Shown here: in pieces, positions 25,074 through 33,054 of the stretch
How positions within the stretch are numbered: the stretch's first letter is position 1
Layout: each line of letters begins with the position of its first letter
Origin: Clostridiaceae bacterium
Lineage (GTDB): Bacteria > Bacillota > Clostridia > Oscillospirales > Acutalibacteraceae
NCBI GenBank assembly: GCA_904501755.1
Contig: CAJGBV010000002.1
Coordinates: forward strand, 1-64,000
DNA length: 64,000 bases
Direction of reading: 5' to 3'
Made by a program: the position numbers and the translations under genes
Notes under the pieces: generated by a model
Database searches by the model: none
The model's input: only the letters and a program-made list of their open reading frames with translations
What the model was told of the DNA's origin: nothing

Positions 25074-25132
25074 TTTATCACCGAAATTAATTGTAACATA
25101 TTTTTGTCGAATAATAAAGAAAAATAATATTT

Positions 25133-25238
25133 GGTTTACATAAAACCGCAAATTATGTGAACCTTAACAGCAAAAAGTCTTTGTTTATCAACAGTTATTG
25201 AAGTTATGAACCAAGTTATAAACAATTTTATGTAAACC
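25133..25238. repeat. 13-bp inverted repeats in a divergent intergenic region
   Basis: GGTTTACATAAAA (25133-25145) is the exact reverse complement of TTTTATGTAAACC (25226-25238), 80 bases apart. A third related copy, TTATGTGAACC (25153-25163), differs from TTATGTAAACC at one base. All lie between the divergent ogg gene and the 25296 gene, so they may be binding sites for one regulator or the arms of a cruciform. Confidence 0.5.
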
Positions 25239-25295
25239 TGTATAATAAATTTAAAAGCTGTTAAGAATAAAAACAGTACATTTTGGAGGTATAAT

Positions 25296-25580
25296 ATGGT
25301 TAAAGGTGTAAATAAATCGGTAATTGAAATAACCGATACAGGCAACAGATATTTTTCAAAGGTTATACTGTTTGTATCTCCTGAATATGTTAATAAAAAC
25401 TCTCGTAGGCTCACTGCTGAGGCAGGAGAGTTGATAAAAAGTCTTCACCGTGCTGATGATGTTTTATCTTTGAGAAAGGCTGTGATGAAAGAAAGAAGAC
25501 GACGACGGAAAATATTATATGTATCTTCGGGTATTATTGTTTTGGCACTATTTTTCGCAGCTCTTATGCTGATTTTTTGA
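25296..25580 (+). CDS. Small membrane-anchored protein of unknown function, 94 aa
   Basis: The protein has a soluble N-terminal part (about 1-66) starting MVKGVNKSVIEITDTGNRYFSKVILFVSPEY, a very basic stretch (KERRRRRK) and one C-terminal membrane helix (about 73-93). It is therefore a tail-anchored-type protein with the soluble part in the cytoplasm. Similar short proteins (MVKG... VIVV...) occur in Oscillospiraceae as hypothetical proteins; this is recollection, not a search. TTTGGAGGT precedes the ATG. It ends in its own terminator. Confidence 0.65.
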   Translation: MVKGVNKSVIEITDTGNRYFSKVILFVSPEYVNKNSRRLTAEAGELIKSLHRADDVLSLRKAVMKERRRRRKILYVSSGIIVLALFFAALMLIF

Positions 25581-25596
25581 ATATTTCTTTAAAAAT

Positions 25597-25628
25597 GCAG
25601 GTAAATGACTGATTTACTTGCTTTTTTT
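25597..25628 (+). terminator. Terminator after the 94-aa membrane protein gene
   Basis: GCAGGTAAAT (25597-25606) pairs with ATTTACTTGC (25612-25621; one G-U pair) and is followed by seven T. Confidence 0.75.
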
Positions 25629-25646
25629 ATGCCTATACGCTATAAT
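25618..25646 (+). promoter_or_regulatory. Promoter overlapping the preceding terminator
   Basis: TTGCTT (25618-25623) and TATAAT (25641-25646) are 17 bases apart. The -35 is inside the terminator stem and T-run. This placement means the downstream gene must start after about 25653. Confidence 0.5.
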
Positions 25647-25679
25647 AATTTAATAATTGAAATAAGTGGGTGTACGGAT

Positions 25680-26393
25680 TTGTTTGGTCAGGGTGTAAAA
25701 CTTTTTTCTAAATTTGCTATAGGTATTCTTATGTGCCTTTTTGTTTATCTGTCCTTTAATTTCGCTATAACCGCCGCATTTAGTGATACGGCAGGCTATA
25801 ATGTTTATCGTTATAATAGCGAAACCGGTAAGGAAGAGCTTATTTGTCAGCATAACGAAAATGACGAAAATCCTCCGGGATGCAGTTGTGCAGAAATCCC
25901 CGAAGAGCAGCTTAGCAAAATAAGAATTACAGAGTTGTCTAAATCAAAGCAGACAGTATCAATGGTATTATCACAGATTTTTTGTTTTGTTATGATGACA
26001 GGTATTCTTTACGGCAGTGTATGGGAAATCGGTAATAAAGATATTTCTGCAGTTAAGTTCCAAAGGATATGTGAAAATAAGCTTCGCGGTCTTGTTATTG
26101 GAAGTGTTGCTTCATTTGGGTCCTTTGCAGTTTATGTACTTTTACTGCTTTCCTCTTTAGAAATTTTAAATCCAAAGTTTTTAAATACATACAGGCTGCT
26201 TAATTCTCATTTTCATAGCATACTTACCTGGATTTACGGAACAGCACAAACAGCTAATCAGCTAAGTGTTGTTCAACTGATTTTGTGTTTTGCGTTAGTT
26301 TTGTATTTGCCCCTTGTATCTGCCGTGGCTTATTATCTCGGATATAAGGATATAAAGCTTCTTGAAAAAGTTGTTTTCAAAAAGAAATTGTAA
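25680..26393 (+). CDS. Uncharacterised multi-pass membrane protein
   Basis: From a TTG at 25680 the product has 237 residues. Four hydrophobic segments are seen: about 12-33, a second near 103-124, a third near 150-172, and a fourth near 203-229. A polar loop of about 60 residues after the first helix carries three Cys (ICQ, GCSC). The start is inferred: an upstream in-frame ATG (25605) lies inside a terminator and before the promoter, while GTGGGTG is seven bases before the TTG. The next gene, a DUF624-like membrane protein, begins 11 bases after it. I do not recognise the family. Confidence 0.6.
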   Translation: MFGQGVKLFSKFAIGILMCLFVYLSFNFAITAAFSDTAGYNVYRYNSETGKEELICQHNENDENPPGCSCAEIPEEQLSKIRITELSKSKQTVSMVLSQIFCFVMMTGILYGSVWEIGNKDISAVKFQRICENKLRGLVIGSVASFGSFAVYVLLLLSSLEILNPKFLNTYRLLNSHFHSILTWIYGTAQTANQLSVVQLILCFALVLYLPLVSAVAYYLGYKDIKLLEKVVFKKKL

Positions 26394-26404
26394 GGAGAAC
26401 GAAA

Positions 26405-27205
26405 ATGGGTTTATTTTATAATTATAATAAAGAGGGCCCCGGTGTTAGCAAAAACGGTCCTGAAAAACGTACCTTTGTCAAATTTATTGAAACCTTTTTC
26501 AGAAATGCTTGGAAAATGATACCTGTTTGTTTTGTTTACTGTCTTTTGTTTATTGTTCCGGGACTTTCAGCTGTTGGTATGACTACCGTTACCAGAAGTC
26601 TTTCAAGAAACAAACATTCCTTTGGACTTTCTGACTTTTTTACTGCTATAAAAAAGAATTGGAAGCAGGGAATTGGTATTGGTATACTAAACATAATAAT
26701 TACCGCTTTTCTCATTCTTGATATTGATTTTTTTATAAGCAATCCCGCTGTTGCAGGTAAGTATATCGGGGTTATCGGACTTGGTATATCTGTGTTTCTC
26801 ATAATTCTGTTTACAGTTATGAAGTTTTATATATGGTTTATGGTAATAACCTTTAATATGAAAACTTCTCAGATATTTCTTAATAGCTTTAAATTTTTTA
26901 TAATTAACCTTAAAAATAATTTTGTTATGCTTATTTGTATTGCTGTCTACTGGGCGGTTATATACGGATTGTTTATATTAGGTCTCGTCACTCCTCTTAT
27001 TGCAGGAATACTTGCTATACTGACAATTTTCTTCTATCCTCTTTATCATTATCTTGTGATACAGTTCGGTGTATTCGGTGCGGTAAGAAAGTATATTATA
27101 GACCCTTATTATGAAGAAAATCCGGATGCTGATATTGAACTCAGACGCAGTCTTGGTCTTGATACCCCTGATGCTGATGAATCGGATTTTGAAGATTTGA
27201 TATAA
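26405..27205 (+). CDS. DUF624/YesL-like membrane protein
   Basis: The 266-residue protein has a soluble N terminus (MGLFYNYNKEGPGVSKNGPEKR), then FIETFFRNAWKMIPVCFVYCLLF and VPGLSAVGMTTVTRSLSR, the pattern of the DUF624/YesL family, which shares its fold with permease-linked membrane proteins of unknown role. About five membrane helices follow and the C-terminal tail is acidic (DTPDADESDFEDLI). AGGAG lies upstream. It is co-transcribed with the preceding membrane protein and followed by a strong terminator. In other Firmicutes, YesL-like genes accompany sugar ABC transporters, but none is adjacent here. Confidence 0.75.
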   Translation: MGLFYNYNKEGPGVSKNGPEKRTFVKFIETFFRNAWKMIPVCFVYCLLFIVPGLSAVGMTTVTRSLSRNKHSFGLSDFFTAIKKNWKQGIGIGILNIIITAFLILDIDFFISNPAVAGKYIGVIGLGISVFLIILFTVMKFYIWFMVITFNMKTSQIFLNSFKFFIINLKNNFVMLICIAVYWAVIYGLFILGLVTPLIAGILAILTIFFYPLYHYLVIQFGVFGAVRKYIIDPYYEENPDADIELRRSLGLDTPDADESDFEDLI

Positions 27206-27206
27206 A

Positions 27207-27232
27207 AAAAGACCCGAATATTCGGGTCTTTT
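27207..27232. terminator. Terminator after the DUF624 gene
   Basis: AAAAGACCCGAATA (27207-27220) is followed directly by TTCGGGTCTTTT (27221-27232); GACCCGAATATTCGGGTC is a perfect 18-base palindrome with A and T ends. Confidence 0.85.
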
Positions 27233-27237
27233 CTATA

Positions 27238-27321
27238 TTAAAGGAGCAGTCCGGTAATTCTGAGGATAATGAACATTACCGCCGGATTAGCAGGATATCC
27301 CTTGTTGGCTCCTGCTTTCAT
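27238..27321 (-). other. Structured region with a 27-codon hydrophobic frame, downstream of degV
   Basis: On the minus strand this stretch holds an open frame of 27 codons (MKAGANKGYPANPAVMFIIL and then a short hydrophobic end) without a clear ribosome binding site. The same bases can fold into two hairpins (AGCAGGA/TCCTGCT and GGTAAT/ATTACC). It may be a gene remnant, a tiny membrane peptide, or the structured 3' end of the degV transcript. Confidence 0.25.
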
Positions 27322-27332
27322 TATATGCAGGA

Positions 27333-28193
27333 TTACTCAACGGGTGACTTGCGGATAAAGAGAACACCTAATGTATCTTTACCACAGTGAGAGGAAATGG
27401 TAGAACCTGCTCTTGTGAAGTAAACCTCTTTAAAGGGAGCCAGAGCTTTCACCTGCTCAATGCAAGCATCACATACCGACTGTTCGCAACCGGCATGGGT
27501 GATGAAAATACGGTCAAGCTCAATATTTGAGGCATCACCAATCATATCCTTTATATATTCAAGAAGTACGTTTTCATATTTACCACGATACTTTTTGATA
27601 ACACCCATTTTTCCGTTACGAACTGCAATACAGGGTTTGAGCTTTAACAGATTTGCACCAAAAGCGGCAACGGCACTGCATCTTCCACCCTTGTGCAAGA
27701 ATTCAAGATTATCAATAACGAAGGTGGCATCAACTCTTGTTGCAATTTCGTCACATTTCTCTGCTATTTCTTTAGCCTCAAGGCCCTGCAGAGCCATTTC
27801 ACAAGCAGAAAGAACTAAAAGTCCGCCGCCTGTTGAAAGGTTTCGGGTATCAACCACATAAACATCATCAAACTCCTGTGCTGCAAGACGGCAGTTATTA
27901 AAGGTTGATGACATTTCTGAACTGAGTGCAAAGTGAACTATAGAGTAACCTTCATTAACAAAAGGTGTGAAGAAGTCAATACATTCCTCAATATTTACAG
28001 CAGAAGTCTTTGGGAGTTCTCCTGTTTCGTTATAGTGCTTGTAAATGAGGTCAGGGTTGATATCAATGCCATCACGGTAGGTCTTGCCGCCGAGGGTAAT
28101 ACCGAGAGGCAGAATTTTTACGTTATAACGCTCAATAAGCTCGGGACTTAGGTCGGTAGTGCTGTCGCTTGTTATTATTACTTTCTTAGCCAT
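27333..28193 (-). CDS. DegV family fatty-acid-binding protein
   Basis: DegV/FakB proteins bind a single fatty acid and present it to the FakA kinase. The 286-residue protein starts MAKKVIITSDSTTDLSPELI with the conserved SDST motif, has TSAVN and a conserved SSEMSSTFN region around residues 85-105, and GGRCSAVAAFGANLLKLKPC in the C-terminal half. ACGGAGGA lies upstream of the ATG at 28193. A consensus promoter (28262 to 28234) serves it. No fakA is next to it, which is common for DegV genes. Confidence 0.92.
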   Translation of the reverse strand: MAKKVIITSDSTTDLSPELIERYNVKILPLGITLGGKTYRDGIDINPDLIYKHYNETGELPKTSAVNIEECIDFFTPFVNEGYSIVHFALSSEMSSTFNNCRLAAQEFDDVYVVDTRNLSTGGGLLVLSACEMALQGLEAKEIAEKCDEIATRVDATFVIDNLEFLHKGGRCSAVAAFGANLLKLKPCIAVRNGKMGVIKKYRGKYENVLLEYIKDMIGDASNIELDRIFITHAGCEQSVCDACIEQVKALAPFKEVYFTRAGSTISSHCGKDTLGVLFIRKSPVE

Positions 28194-28233
28194 AATAGCT
28201 TCCTCCGTAACTAAAGTATTGTTTATACTTAGG

Positions 28234-28262
28234 ATTATATCATATAAATATTGAAAACTCAA
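28234..28262 (-). promoter_or_regulatory. Promoter of the degV gene
   Basis: Read on the minus strand, TTGAGT (28262-28257) and TATAAT (28239-28234) are 17 bases apart. Confidence 0.6.
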
Positions 28263-28300
28263 CATAAAAATATATGCTGCGACAAAGCTTTATAAAAGTC

Positions 28301-28329
28301 TTGAAAATTCTTTACTAAAATAGTATAAT
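28301..28329 (+). promoter_or_regulatory. Promoter of the tepA-like/spoIIIE operon
   Basis: TTGAAA (28301-28306) and TATAAT (28324-28329) are 17 bases apart. Transcription would begin near 28336, just before the leader hairpin. Confidence 0.6.
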
Positions 28330-28340
28330 AAATCTATATT

Positions 28341-28366
28341 ATCTTCCAATAATAACGTTGGAGGAT
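28341..28366 (+). promoter_or_regulatory. Leader hairpin covering the ribosome binding site
   Basis: ATCTTCCAA (28341-28349) pairs with TTGGAGGAT (28358-28366) in nine pairs, one of them U-G, around an 8-base loop. The right arm contains the GGAGG (28360-28364) that serves the start codon at 28374. It is at the very 5' end of the predicted transcript, so it could limit translation in the manner of an RNA thermometer or protein-bound leader. Confidence 0.5.
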
Positions 28367-28373
28367 GAATGTA

Positions 28374-29069
28374 ATGAGTGAGCATAACAAAAAACAAAGC
28401 AATGATATTTACGATGACTTAAAAAATATGGGTTCTGTTACATTTTCAAAAGGAAACAGACGTATTTTCTGTCTTACGATAATTGGTGAAATAGAGGGAC
28501 ATTCTGTTTTACCTGAGCAGTCAAAAACCACAAAGTATGAGCATGTTATTCCACAACTTGTAAGTATTGAGGAGGACGGCGACATCGACGGTGTTCTGAT
28601 AATTCTAAACACCGTTGGCGGTGATGTAGAGGCAGGTCTTGCTATTGCCGAGCTTATTGCGGGTATGAAAAAACCTACAGTTTCTTTAGTGCTTGGCGGG
28701 GGACATTCAATAGGAGTTCCTCTTGCAGTATCTGCAGATTACTCGTATATTGTGCCCAGTGCCACTATGACGATACATCCCGTAAGAATGAATGGTCTTG
28801 TTATCGGTGTGCCGCAGACTATGAACCACTTTTTGAGGATACAGGAAAGAATTGTTAAGTTTGTCATAAGTCATTCCAAAATTTCTGCCGATAAACTTGA
28901 AATGCTTCTTATGAATACTGATGAATTGGTTACCGATGTAGGCAGTGTGCTTGATGGAAATGCGGCGGTAGAATATGGACTTATTGACTCAATAGGCTCA
29001 CTTAACGAAGCAATATCAAAACTTTATAATCTTATAGATAAAACTGACAGAGAGGTTAAAAATGGCTAA
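28374..29069 (+). CDS. tepA: ClpP-class serine protease, TepA-like
   Basis: The 231-residue protein is a ClpP-fold peptidase of the TepA (YmfB) group. LIILNTVGGDVEAGLAIAELI gives the oxyanion region (about 82-102), GGGHSIGVPLA contains the nucleophile Ser, and TMTIHPVRMNG contains the His. The acid residue lies in the C-terminal part. In B. subtilis tepA lies just before spoIIIE, as here. The start at 28374 is nine bases from GGAGG; an ATG at 28365 touches the ribosome binding site and is rejected. Its end overlaps spoIIIE by eight bases. A leader hairpin masks the ribosome binding site. Confidence 0.88.
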   Translation: MSEHNKKQSNDIYDDLKNMGSVTFSKGNRRIFCLTIIGEIEGHSVLPEQSKTTKYEHVIPQLVSIEEDGDIDGVLIILNTVGGDVEAGLAIAELIAGMKKPTVSLVLGGGHSIGVPLAVSADYSYIVPSATMTIHPVRMNGLVIGVPQTMNHFLRIQERIVKFVISHSKISADKLEMLLMNTDELVTDVGSVLDGNAAVEYGLIDSIGSLNEAISKLYNLIDKTDREVKNG

Positions 29070-31416
29070 TAAAAAAAAGAAAACTACTAAAAAGAAAAAT
29101 GATACAAAACAGGCAACAGTAAAACCCGCAGTCAATCAGATATTGGCTGTGGTTTGGTTTGCTGTTTCCATATTTTTATTCGCACTGGCTGTATATTCCG
29201 GAGGGAAATTCTGGAACTTTCTACATAACATAATTTTCGGACTTTTCGGAATTACAGCTTTTCTTTACCCAATATTTATTTTTACTATTACGGTTATCTA
29301 TTCTATGGGTAAGCTTAACGGCTTATTTAAGCTAAAGGCAATTGAGACGGGTTTGCTTATTGGTTTAGTTGGTGCGGCTGCCGATGTTTTCGCAACTTCA
29401 GATACCCTGTCCTATAGGAAACACATTTCGGAAGTTTTTTCAGCTTACACCTGGAAGGGCGGCGGTGCATTAGGTGCTATTCCGGGTAACGCTCTTTGTC
29501 AGCTTTTTGAAAAAACGGGTGCAGTAATAATTATGATAATTTTACTTGTTGCCACCCTTATGATTATTACGGGTACAAGCGTTGCTAAGCTCTACAGAGG
29601 TGCCAGTGTGCCTGTAAAGGTAGTTGGTAAAAAAGCTGAGGCTACCATTAACGAGGTAAAGGAAGAAAAACGTAAGCGTAAGCTTGTTGACATCCCTGTT
29701 GATGATATTGCTGAACACGAAGAAAGAGTGCCGCTTTCTGTAAGACAAAAGCGTGTAGTTGATACATATAATGACATAGAAACAGATGATGTTGTTTCTA
29801 CCTCGGATGAAATTTCACAGGTTGTTAATAAGGTGAAGGAAAAAGAGGATGAACCTGAAAAAATTAAGATGACTGCTGAAGAAACTGAGGCTGAAATCCA
29901 AAGTGTAAAGCAGGAAATCGAGGATACCATAGAAATAATTGAGGAGGAAAGTTATCATTTTCCACCCATAACCTTGCTTAATGAACAGAAAAAGGAAAAC
30001 GGCTCATCTGCCACAAATGAGCTTGAAGCTACTGCTAACAGACTTGTTGAGATACTGAGAAGCTTCGGTGTGGAAACTAAACTTATGGATATAAGCAGAG
30101 GACCTACAGTTACTCGTTTTGAGCTTCAGCCCTGTGCCGGTGTAAAAATCAGTAAAATAACTAATCTTGCTGACGATATAGCTTTGGGACTTGCGGCTGC
30201 GGGTGTTCGTATTGAAGCTCCAATTCCTAATAAAGCCGCTGTAGGTATTGAAGTTCCAAACAAGATTTGTAATACTGTCAGTGTTCGTGAAATTATTGAG
30301 TCTGCCGCATTTACAAATTCTAAAAGTAAACTGACGGTTGCAATGGGTAAGGACATAGCCGGTAATCCCATTGTTACCGACATAGCCAGAATGCCTCACG
30401 GTCTTATTGCGGGACAAACAGGCTCCGGTAAATCCGTATGTATTAACTCAATTATTATGAGTATTCTTTACAAGGCTGCACCCGATGAGGTAAAAATGCT
30501 TATGATTGACCCAAAGGTTGTTGAACTTGGTATATATAACGGTATTCCTCACTTGCTTGTGCCTGTTGTAACCGACCCGAGAAAAGCTTCGGGAGCTCTT
30601 GGCTGGGCTGTTACCGAAATGGAAAGAAGATACCGTCTGTTTGCGGATAATAATGTTCGTGATTTGGTAGGCTTTAACCGACTGTGTGAGCTTGACTGTG
30701 AGCTTCAAAAACTACCTCAGATTGTTATTATCATCGACGAGCTTGCAGACCTTATGATAACTGCACCCGGTGAGGTAGAAGACTCTATAAACCGTATTGC
30801 CGCAAAGGCGAGAGCTGCAGGCATGCATCTTCTTATTGCTACTCAGCGTCCTTCGGTTGATGTTGTTACCGGTGTTATTAAGGCTAATGTTCCTACACGT
30901 ATAGCTTTTGCGGTTGCTTCTCAGGTGGATAGCCGTACCATTCTTGATATCGGCGGTGCCGAAAAGCTTCTTGGCAGAGGTGATATGCTTTTTAATCCCG
31001 TTGGTGCTTCAAAACCTGCTCGTTTGCAAGGCTGTTTTGTAAGTGACGAAGAGGTTGAAGCGGTTGTTGAGTTTATAAAAGGCAACCGTTCCTCTGATTA
31101 CAGTGAAGAAATTCAGGGAGAAATTGACAGACTTGCTGTTGCTCAGAAGAAAGGCAAGGGAAGTGCGGTTGATGAGTCTGAAGGAGGCGACGCTGACGAC
31201 CCAATGCTTAAAGAGGCTATTCGTGCTGTTGTGGAAATGGGACAGGCATCTACTTCCTTCTTGCAACGTAAACTGAAGCTTGGCTATTCAAGAGCTGCTC
31301 GTATTATGGACCAAATGGAAGCTAAGGGTGTTATAGGACCTTTTGAAGGTGCTAAGCCTCGTCAGATACTTATTACAATGGATGAATTAATGGAACGTGA
31401 AGCAAATGAAGAATAA
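29062..31416 (+). CDS. spoIIIE: DNA translocase FtsK/SpoIIIE
   Basis: It pumps chromosomal DNA through the division or sporulation septum. The 784-residue protein has about four N-terminal membrane helices (about 25-190), a long charged linker (about 200-310), and the RecA-like motor with Walker A GQTGSGKSV (about 453-461) and Walker B IIIIDELADLM. A winged-helix gamma domain (SFLQRKLKLGYSRAARIMDQME, about 730-751) reads polar DNA repeats. Whether it is the vegetative FtsK or SpoIIIE cannot be told by eye; the tepA neighbour matches spoIIIE of B. subtilis. Confidence 0.94.
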   Translation: MANKKKKTTKKKNDTKQATVKPAVNQILAVVWFAVSIFLFALAVYSGGKFWNFLHNIIFGLFGITAFLYPIFIFTITVIYSMGKLNGLFKLKAIETGLLIGLVGAAADVFATSDTLSYRKHISEVFSAYTWKGGGALGAIPGNALCQLFEKTGAVIIMIILLVATLMIITGTSVAKLYRGASVPVKVVGKKAEATINEVKEEKRKRKLVDIPVDDIAEHEERVPLSVRQKRVVDTYNDIETDDVVSTSDEISQVVNKVKEKEDEPEKIKMTAEETEAEIQSVKQEIEDTIEIIEEESYHFPPITLLNEQKKENGSSATNELEATANRLVEILRSFGVETKLMDISRGPTVTRFELQPCAGVKISKITNLADDIALGLAAAGVRIEAPIPNKAAVGIEVPNKICNTVSVREIIESAAFTNSKSKLTVAMGKDIAGNPIVTDIARMPHGLIAGQTGSGKSVCINSIIMSILYKAAPDEVKMLMIDPKVVELGIYNGIPHLLVPVVTDPRKASGALGWAVTEMERRYRLFADNNVRDLVGFNRLCELDCELQKLPQIVIIIDELADLMITAPGEVEDSINRIAAKARAAGMHLLIATQRPSVDVVTGVIKANVPTRIAFAVASQVDSRTILDIGGAEKLLGRGDMLFNPVGASKPARLQGCFVSDEEVEAVVEFIKGNRSSDYSEEIQGEIDRLAVAQKKGKGSAVDESEGGDADDPMLKEAIRAVVEMGQASTSFLQRKLKLGYSRAARIMDQMEAKGVIGPFEGAKPRQILITMDELMEREANEE

Positions 31417-32320
31417 AATCATTGCAAATGTTATAAATGCAGTGCTTGTTTCATTTGTGGTTACGGCGTTAGTATGTTTTCTGCTTGTGCAGTTTGCTGA
31501 CATACCTTTTCTTCCTACGTGGGATAGCCTTTTCCGAAGCAACCCTGAATTTGATACAGTAAGTGATAGTGTAATATTTATGAATGTCGGTGAGGGCGAT
31601 TCGACTCTTATTCGCAGTAATGGCAGATTTGTACTTATTGACACAGGTGACGGAGATAGCGTTGATATCGTACGTAAACTTAACGATTTCGGTGTAACAG
31701 GACTTGATGCACTTGTTCTTACCCATTGGCACGACGACCATATAGGCGGTTCAAAGGAAATAATGGAAAAGTTTCCTGTGTTAAATGTAGTAGCTCCTGC
31801 GTTGCCTGATAAAAATGGTGATATCTACGAGAATGCGATTTCGGTTTATGAGAGTGTACGTGAACAGAAGATAGATTTTACCTTTATACAGCAGGGAATG
31901 GCAATTAATGTTGGTGATTTTAGATTATCGGTTGTTTATTGCAATACCGAAAATTCTGAGGAAAACAATCGTTCTGCTATAATTATCGGGCGTTGCCGTG
32001 ATAGTGAATTTCTCTTTATGGCAGATGCAGAAAAATCGCTTGAACAAGAGATTCTTGACCGTGGCATTACGGTGGATTGTGATGTTATAAAAATAGGTCA
32101 TCACGGTTCAAAAACATCATCAAGTGATGATTTTATTGACGCTGTAACACCTGAATTTGCAGTTATTTCTGTTGGTGCCGGGAACGGCTATGGACATCCT
32201 TCGTCTGCTGTTTTAAATAGACTCTATAATAAGAATATTGAGGTTTATCGTACTGACAAGATGGGAGATATAAAATTTTTTGTCGATGAAGACTATGTAC
32301 GAGTTGAAGAGGCATCCTAA
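31406..32320 (+). CDS. ComEC/Rec2-type metallo-beta-lactamase protein
   Basis: The 304-residue protein has one N-terminal membrane helix (about 8-30) and a metallo-beta-lactamase domain. Its motifs are VIFMNVGEGDSTLI (ComEC-type MNVGxGD), LIDTGDGDS, the metal motif LTHWHDDHIGG, FMADAEK and KIGHHGSKTS. It corresponds to the C-terminal hydrolase part of ComEC without the channel, so it is an extracytoplasmic or membrane-tethered hydrolase. DNA or nucleotide degradation is possible but unproven. ATG at 31406 overlaps the spoIIIE end; an upstream GTG at 31397 is possible. Confidence 0.88.
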   Translation: MKNKIIANVINAVLVSFVVTALVCFLLVQFADIPFLPTWDSLFRSNPEFDTVSDSVIFMNVGEGDSTLIRSNGRFVLIDTGDGDSVDIVRKLNDFGVTGLDALVLTHWHDDHIGGSKEIMEKFPVLNVVAPALPDKNGDIYENAISVYESVREQKIDFTFIQQGMAINVGDFRLSVVYCNTENSEENNRSAIIIGRCRDSEFLFMADAEKSLEQEILDRGITVDCDVIKIGHHGSKTSSSDDFIDAVTPEFAVISVGAGNGYGHPSSAVLNRLYNKNIEVYRTDKMGDIKFFVDEDYVRVEEAS

Positions 32321-32350
32321 AGTAGTGACAATTTCTATAGATAAAAAGAT

Positions 32351-32383
32351 AAAAGACCGTATTTATTTACAATACGGTCTTTT
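32351..32383. terminator. Bidirectional terminator after the MBL gene
   Basis: AAAAGACCGTATT (32351-32363) pairs with AATACGGTCTTTT (32371-32383), a 13-bp perfect stem between convergent genes. Confidence 0.88.
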
Positions 32384-32389
32384 AATTTG

Positions 32390-32614
32390 CTAATGATCCA
32401 TTACTTCGCAATGTGAATCCTTTGTAGTGATTCTTTTGAATAAAATAGTAACACACCAGATACCTGCAAGTGCAATTACGATATATACTATTCTGCTTAA
32501 TAGTGCTGCAGATGAACCGAAAAGCCAAGCGACCAGGTCGAACTGAAAAAGTCCGACAAGACCCCAGTTTAAAGCACCTACTACAACAAGAGCAAGGCAG
32601 ATTTTATCAAACAT
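32390..32614 (-). CDS. DUF378 membrane protein
   Basis: The 74-residue protein matches DUF378 (YuzA-like): CLALVVVGALNWGLVGLFQFDLVAWLFG with the conserved ALNWGL motif, then a second membrane helix (about 40-60) and a short polar tail. Function is unknown. ACGGAGGTG is upstream of the ATG. It lies downstream of the SASP gene on the same strand, separated by that gene's terminator, so any co-expression would be by read-through. Confidence 0.9.
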   Translation of the reverse strand: MFDKICLALVVVGALNWGLVGLFQFDLVAWLFGSSAALLSRIVYIVIALAGIWCVTILFKRITTKDSHCEVMDH

Positions 32615-32637
32615 AATTTCACCTCCGTGTTAGTTTG

Positions 32638-32677
32638 AAAAAAGTGCCCCATCTAACTGAGTGTTTCGACAGGGCAC
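32638..32677 (-). terminator. Terminator of the SASP gene
   Basis: On the minus strand GTGCCC (32677-32672) pairs with GGGCAC (32649-32644) around a 22-base loop and is followed by six T. Confidence 0.7.
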
Positions 32678-32707
32678 CACATCTTTATAATTAAGGTTTA
32701 AGGACAA

Positions 32708-32893
32708 TTACTTCATACTGTTTTCGTAAGATTCGATCATCTTTTTAACCATCTGTCCGCCGATAGAACCAGCCTGCTTAGAGGTAAGGTCACCGTTATA
32801 ACCCTGCTTGAGGTTAACGCCTACTTCACTTGCAGCTTCCATCTTAAAACGGTTGAGAGCTTCTTTAGCCTCAGGAACTACATTTTTAGCCAT
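32708..32893 (-). CDS. Alpha/beta-type small acid-soluble spore protein
   Basis: SASPs coat and protect spore DNA and feed germination. The 61-residue protein has both family signatures: KMEAASEVGV, with the Glu-Ala site cut by the GPR protease during germination, and VNLKQGYNGDLTSKQAGSIGGQMVKKMI, the DNA-binding region. Length is typical (60-70). AGGAGTG lies upstream. A forespore sigma-G promoter is expected but I could not assign one with confidence in the 160-base upstream gap. The gene is direct evidence for endospore formation. Confidence 0.95.
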   Translation of the reverse strand: MAKNVVPEAKEALNRFKMEAASEVGVNLKQGYNGDLTSKQAGSIGGQMVKKMIESYENSMK

Positions 32894-32997
32894 TTTGTTT
32901 TCACTCCTTTTTTATTTCGTTTGCGTTTGCATTATTATTGTTTTCTTAATATCACAAAATATAAAAGGAAAATTTATCATAAATATTTATCTAATTA

Positions 32998-33026
32998 TTG
33001 ACATAGCAAATTTTTTGTTTTAAAAT
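32998..33026 (+). promoter_or_regulatory. Promoter of the aldose epimerase gene
   Basis: TTGACA (32998-33003) and TAAAAT (33021-33026) are exactly 17 bases apart. Confidence 0.65.
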
Positions 33027-33054
33027 TATTAAAAACAAATCAAGGAGAGTTTAT

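Noticed and set aside
25187..25238. Possible DnaA boxes (TTATCAACA and similar) suggesting a replication origin
   Set aside because: Only one near match to TTATCCACA, no dnaA or dnaN nearby, and no cluster. The repeats are better explained as regulatory motifs.
27460..27861. 133-codon forward frame over degV
   Set aside because: It is the antisense shadow of a clearly recognised DegV gene and has no start signals.
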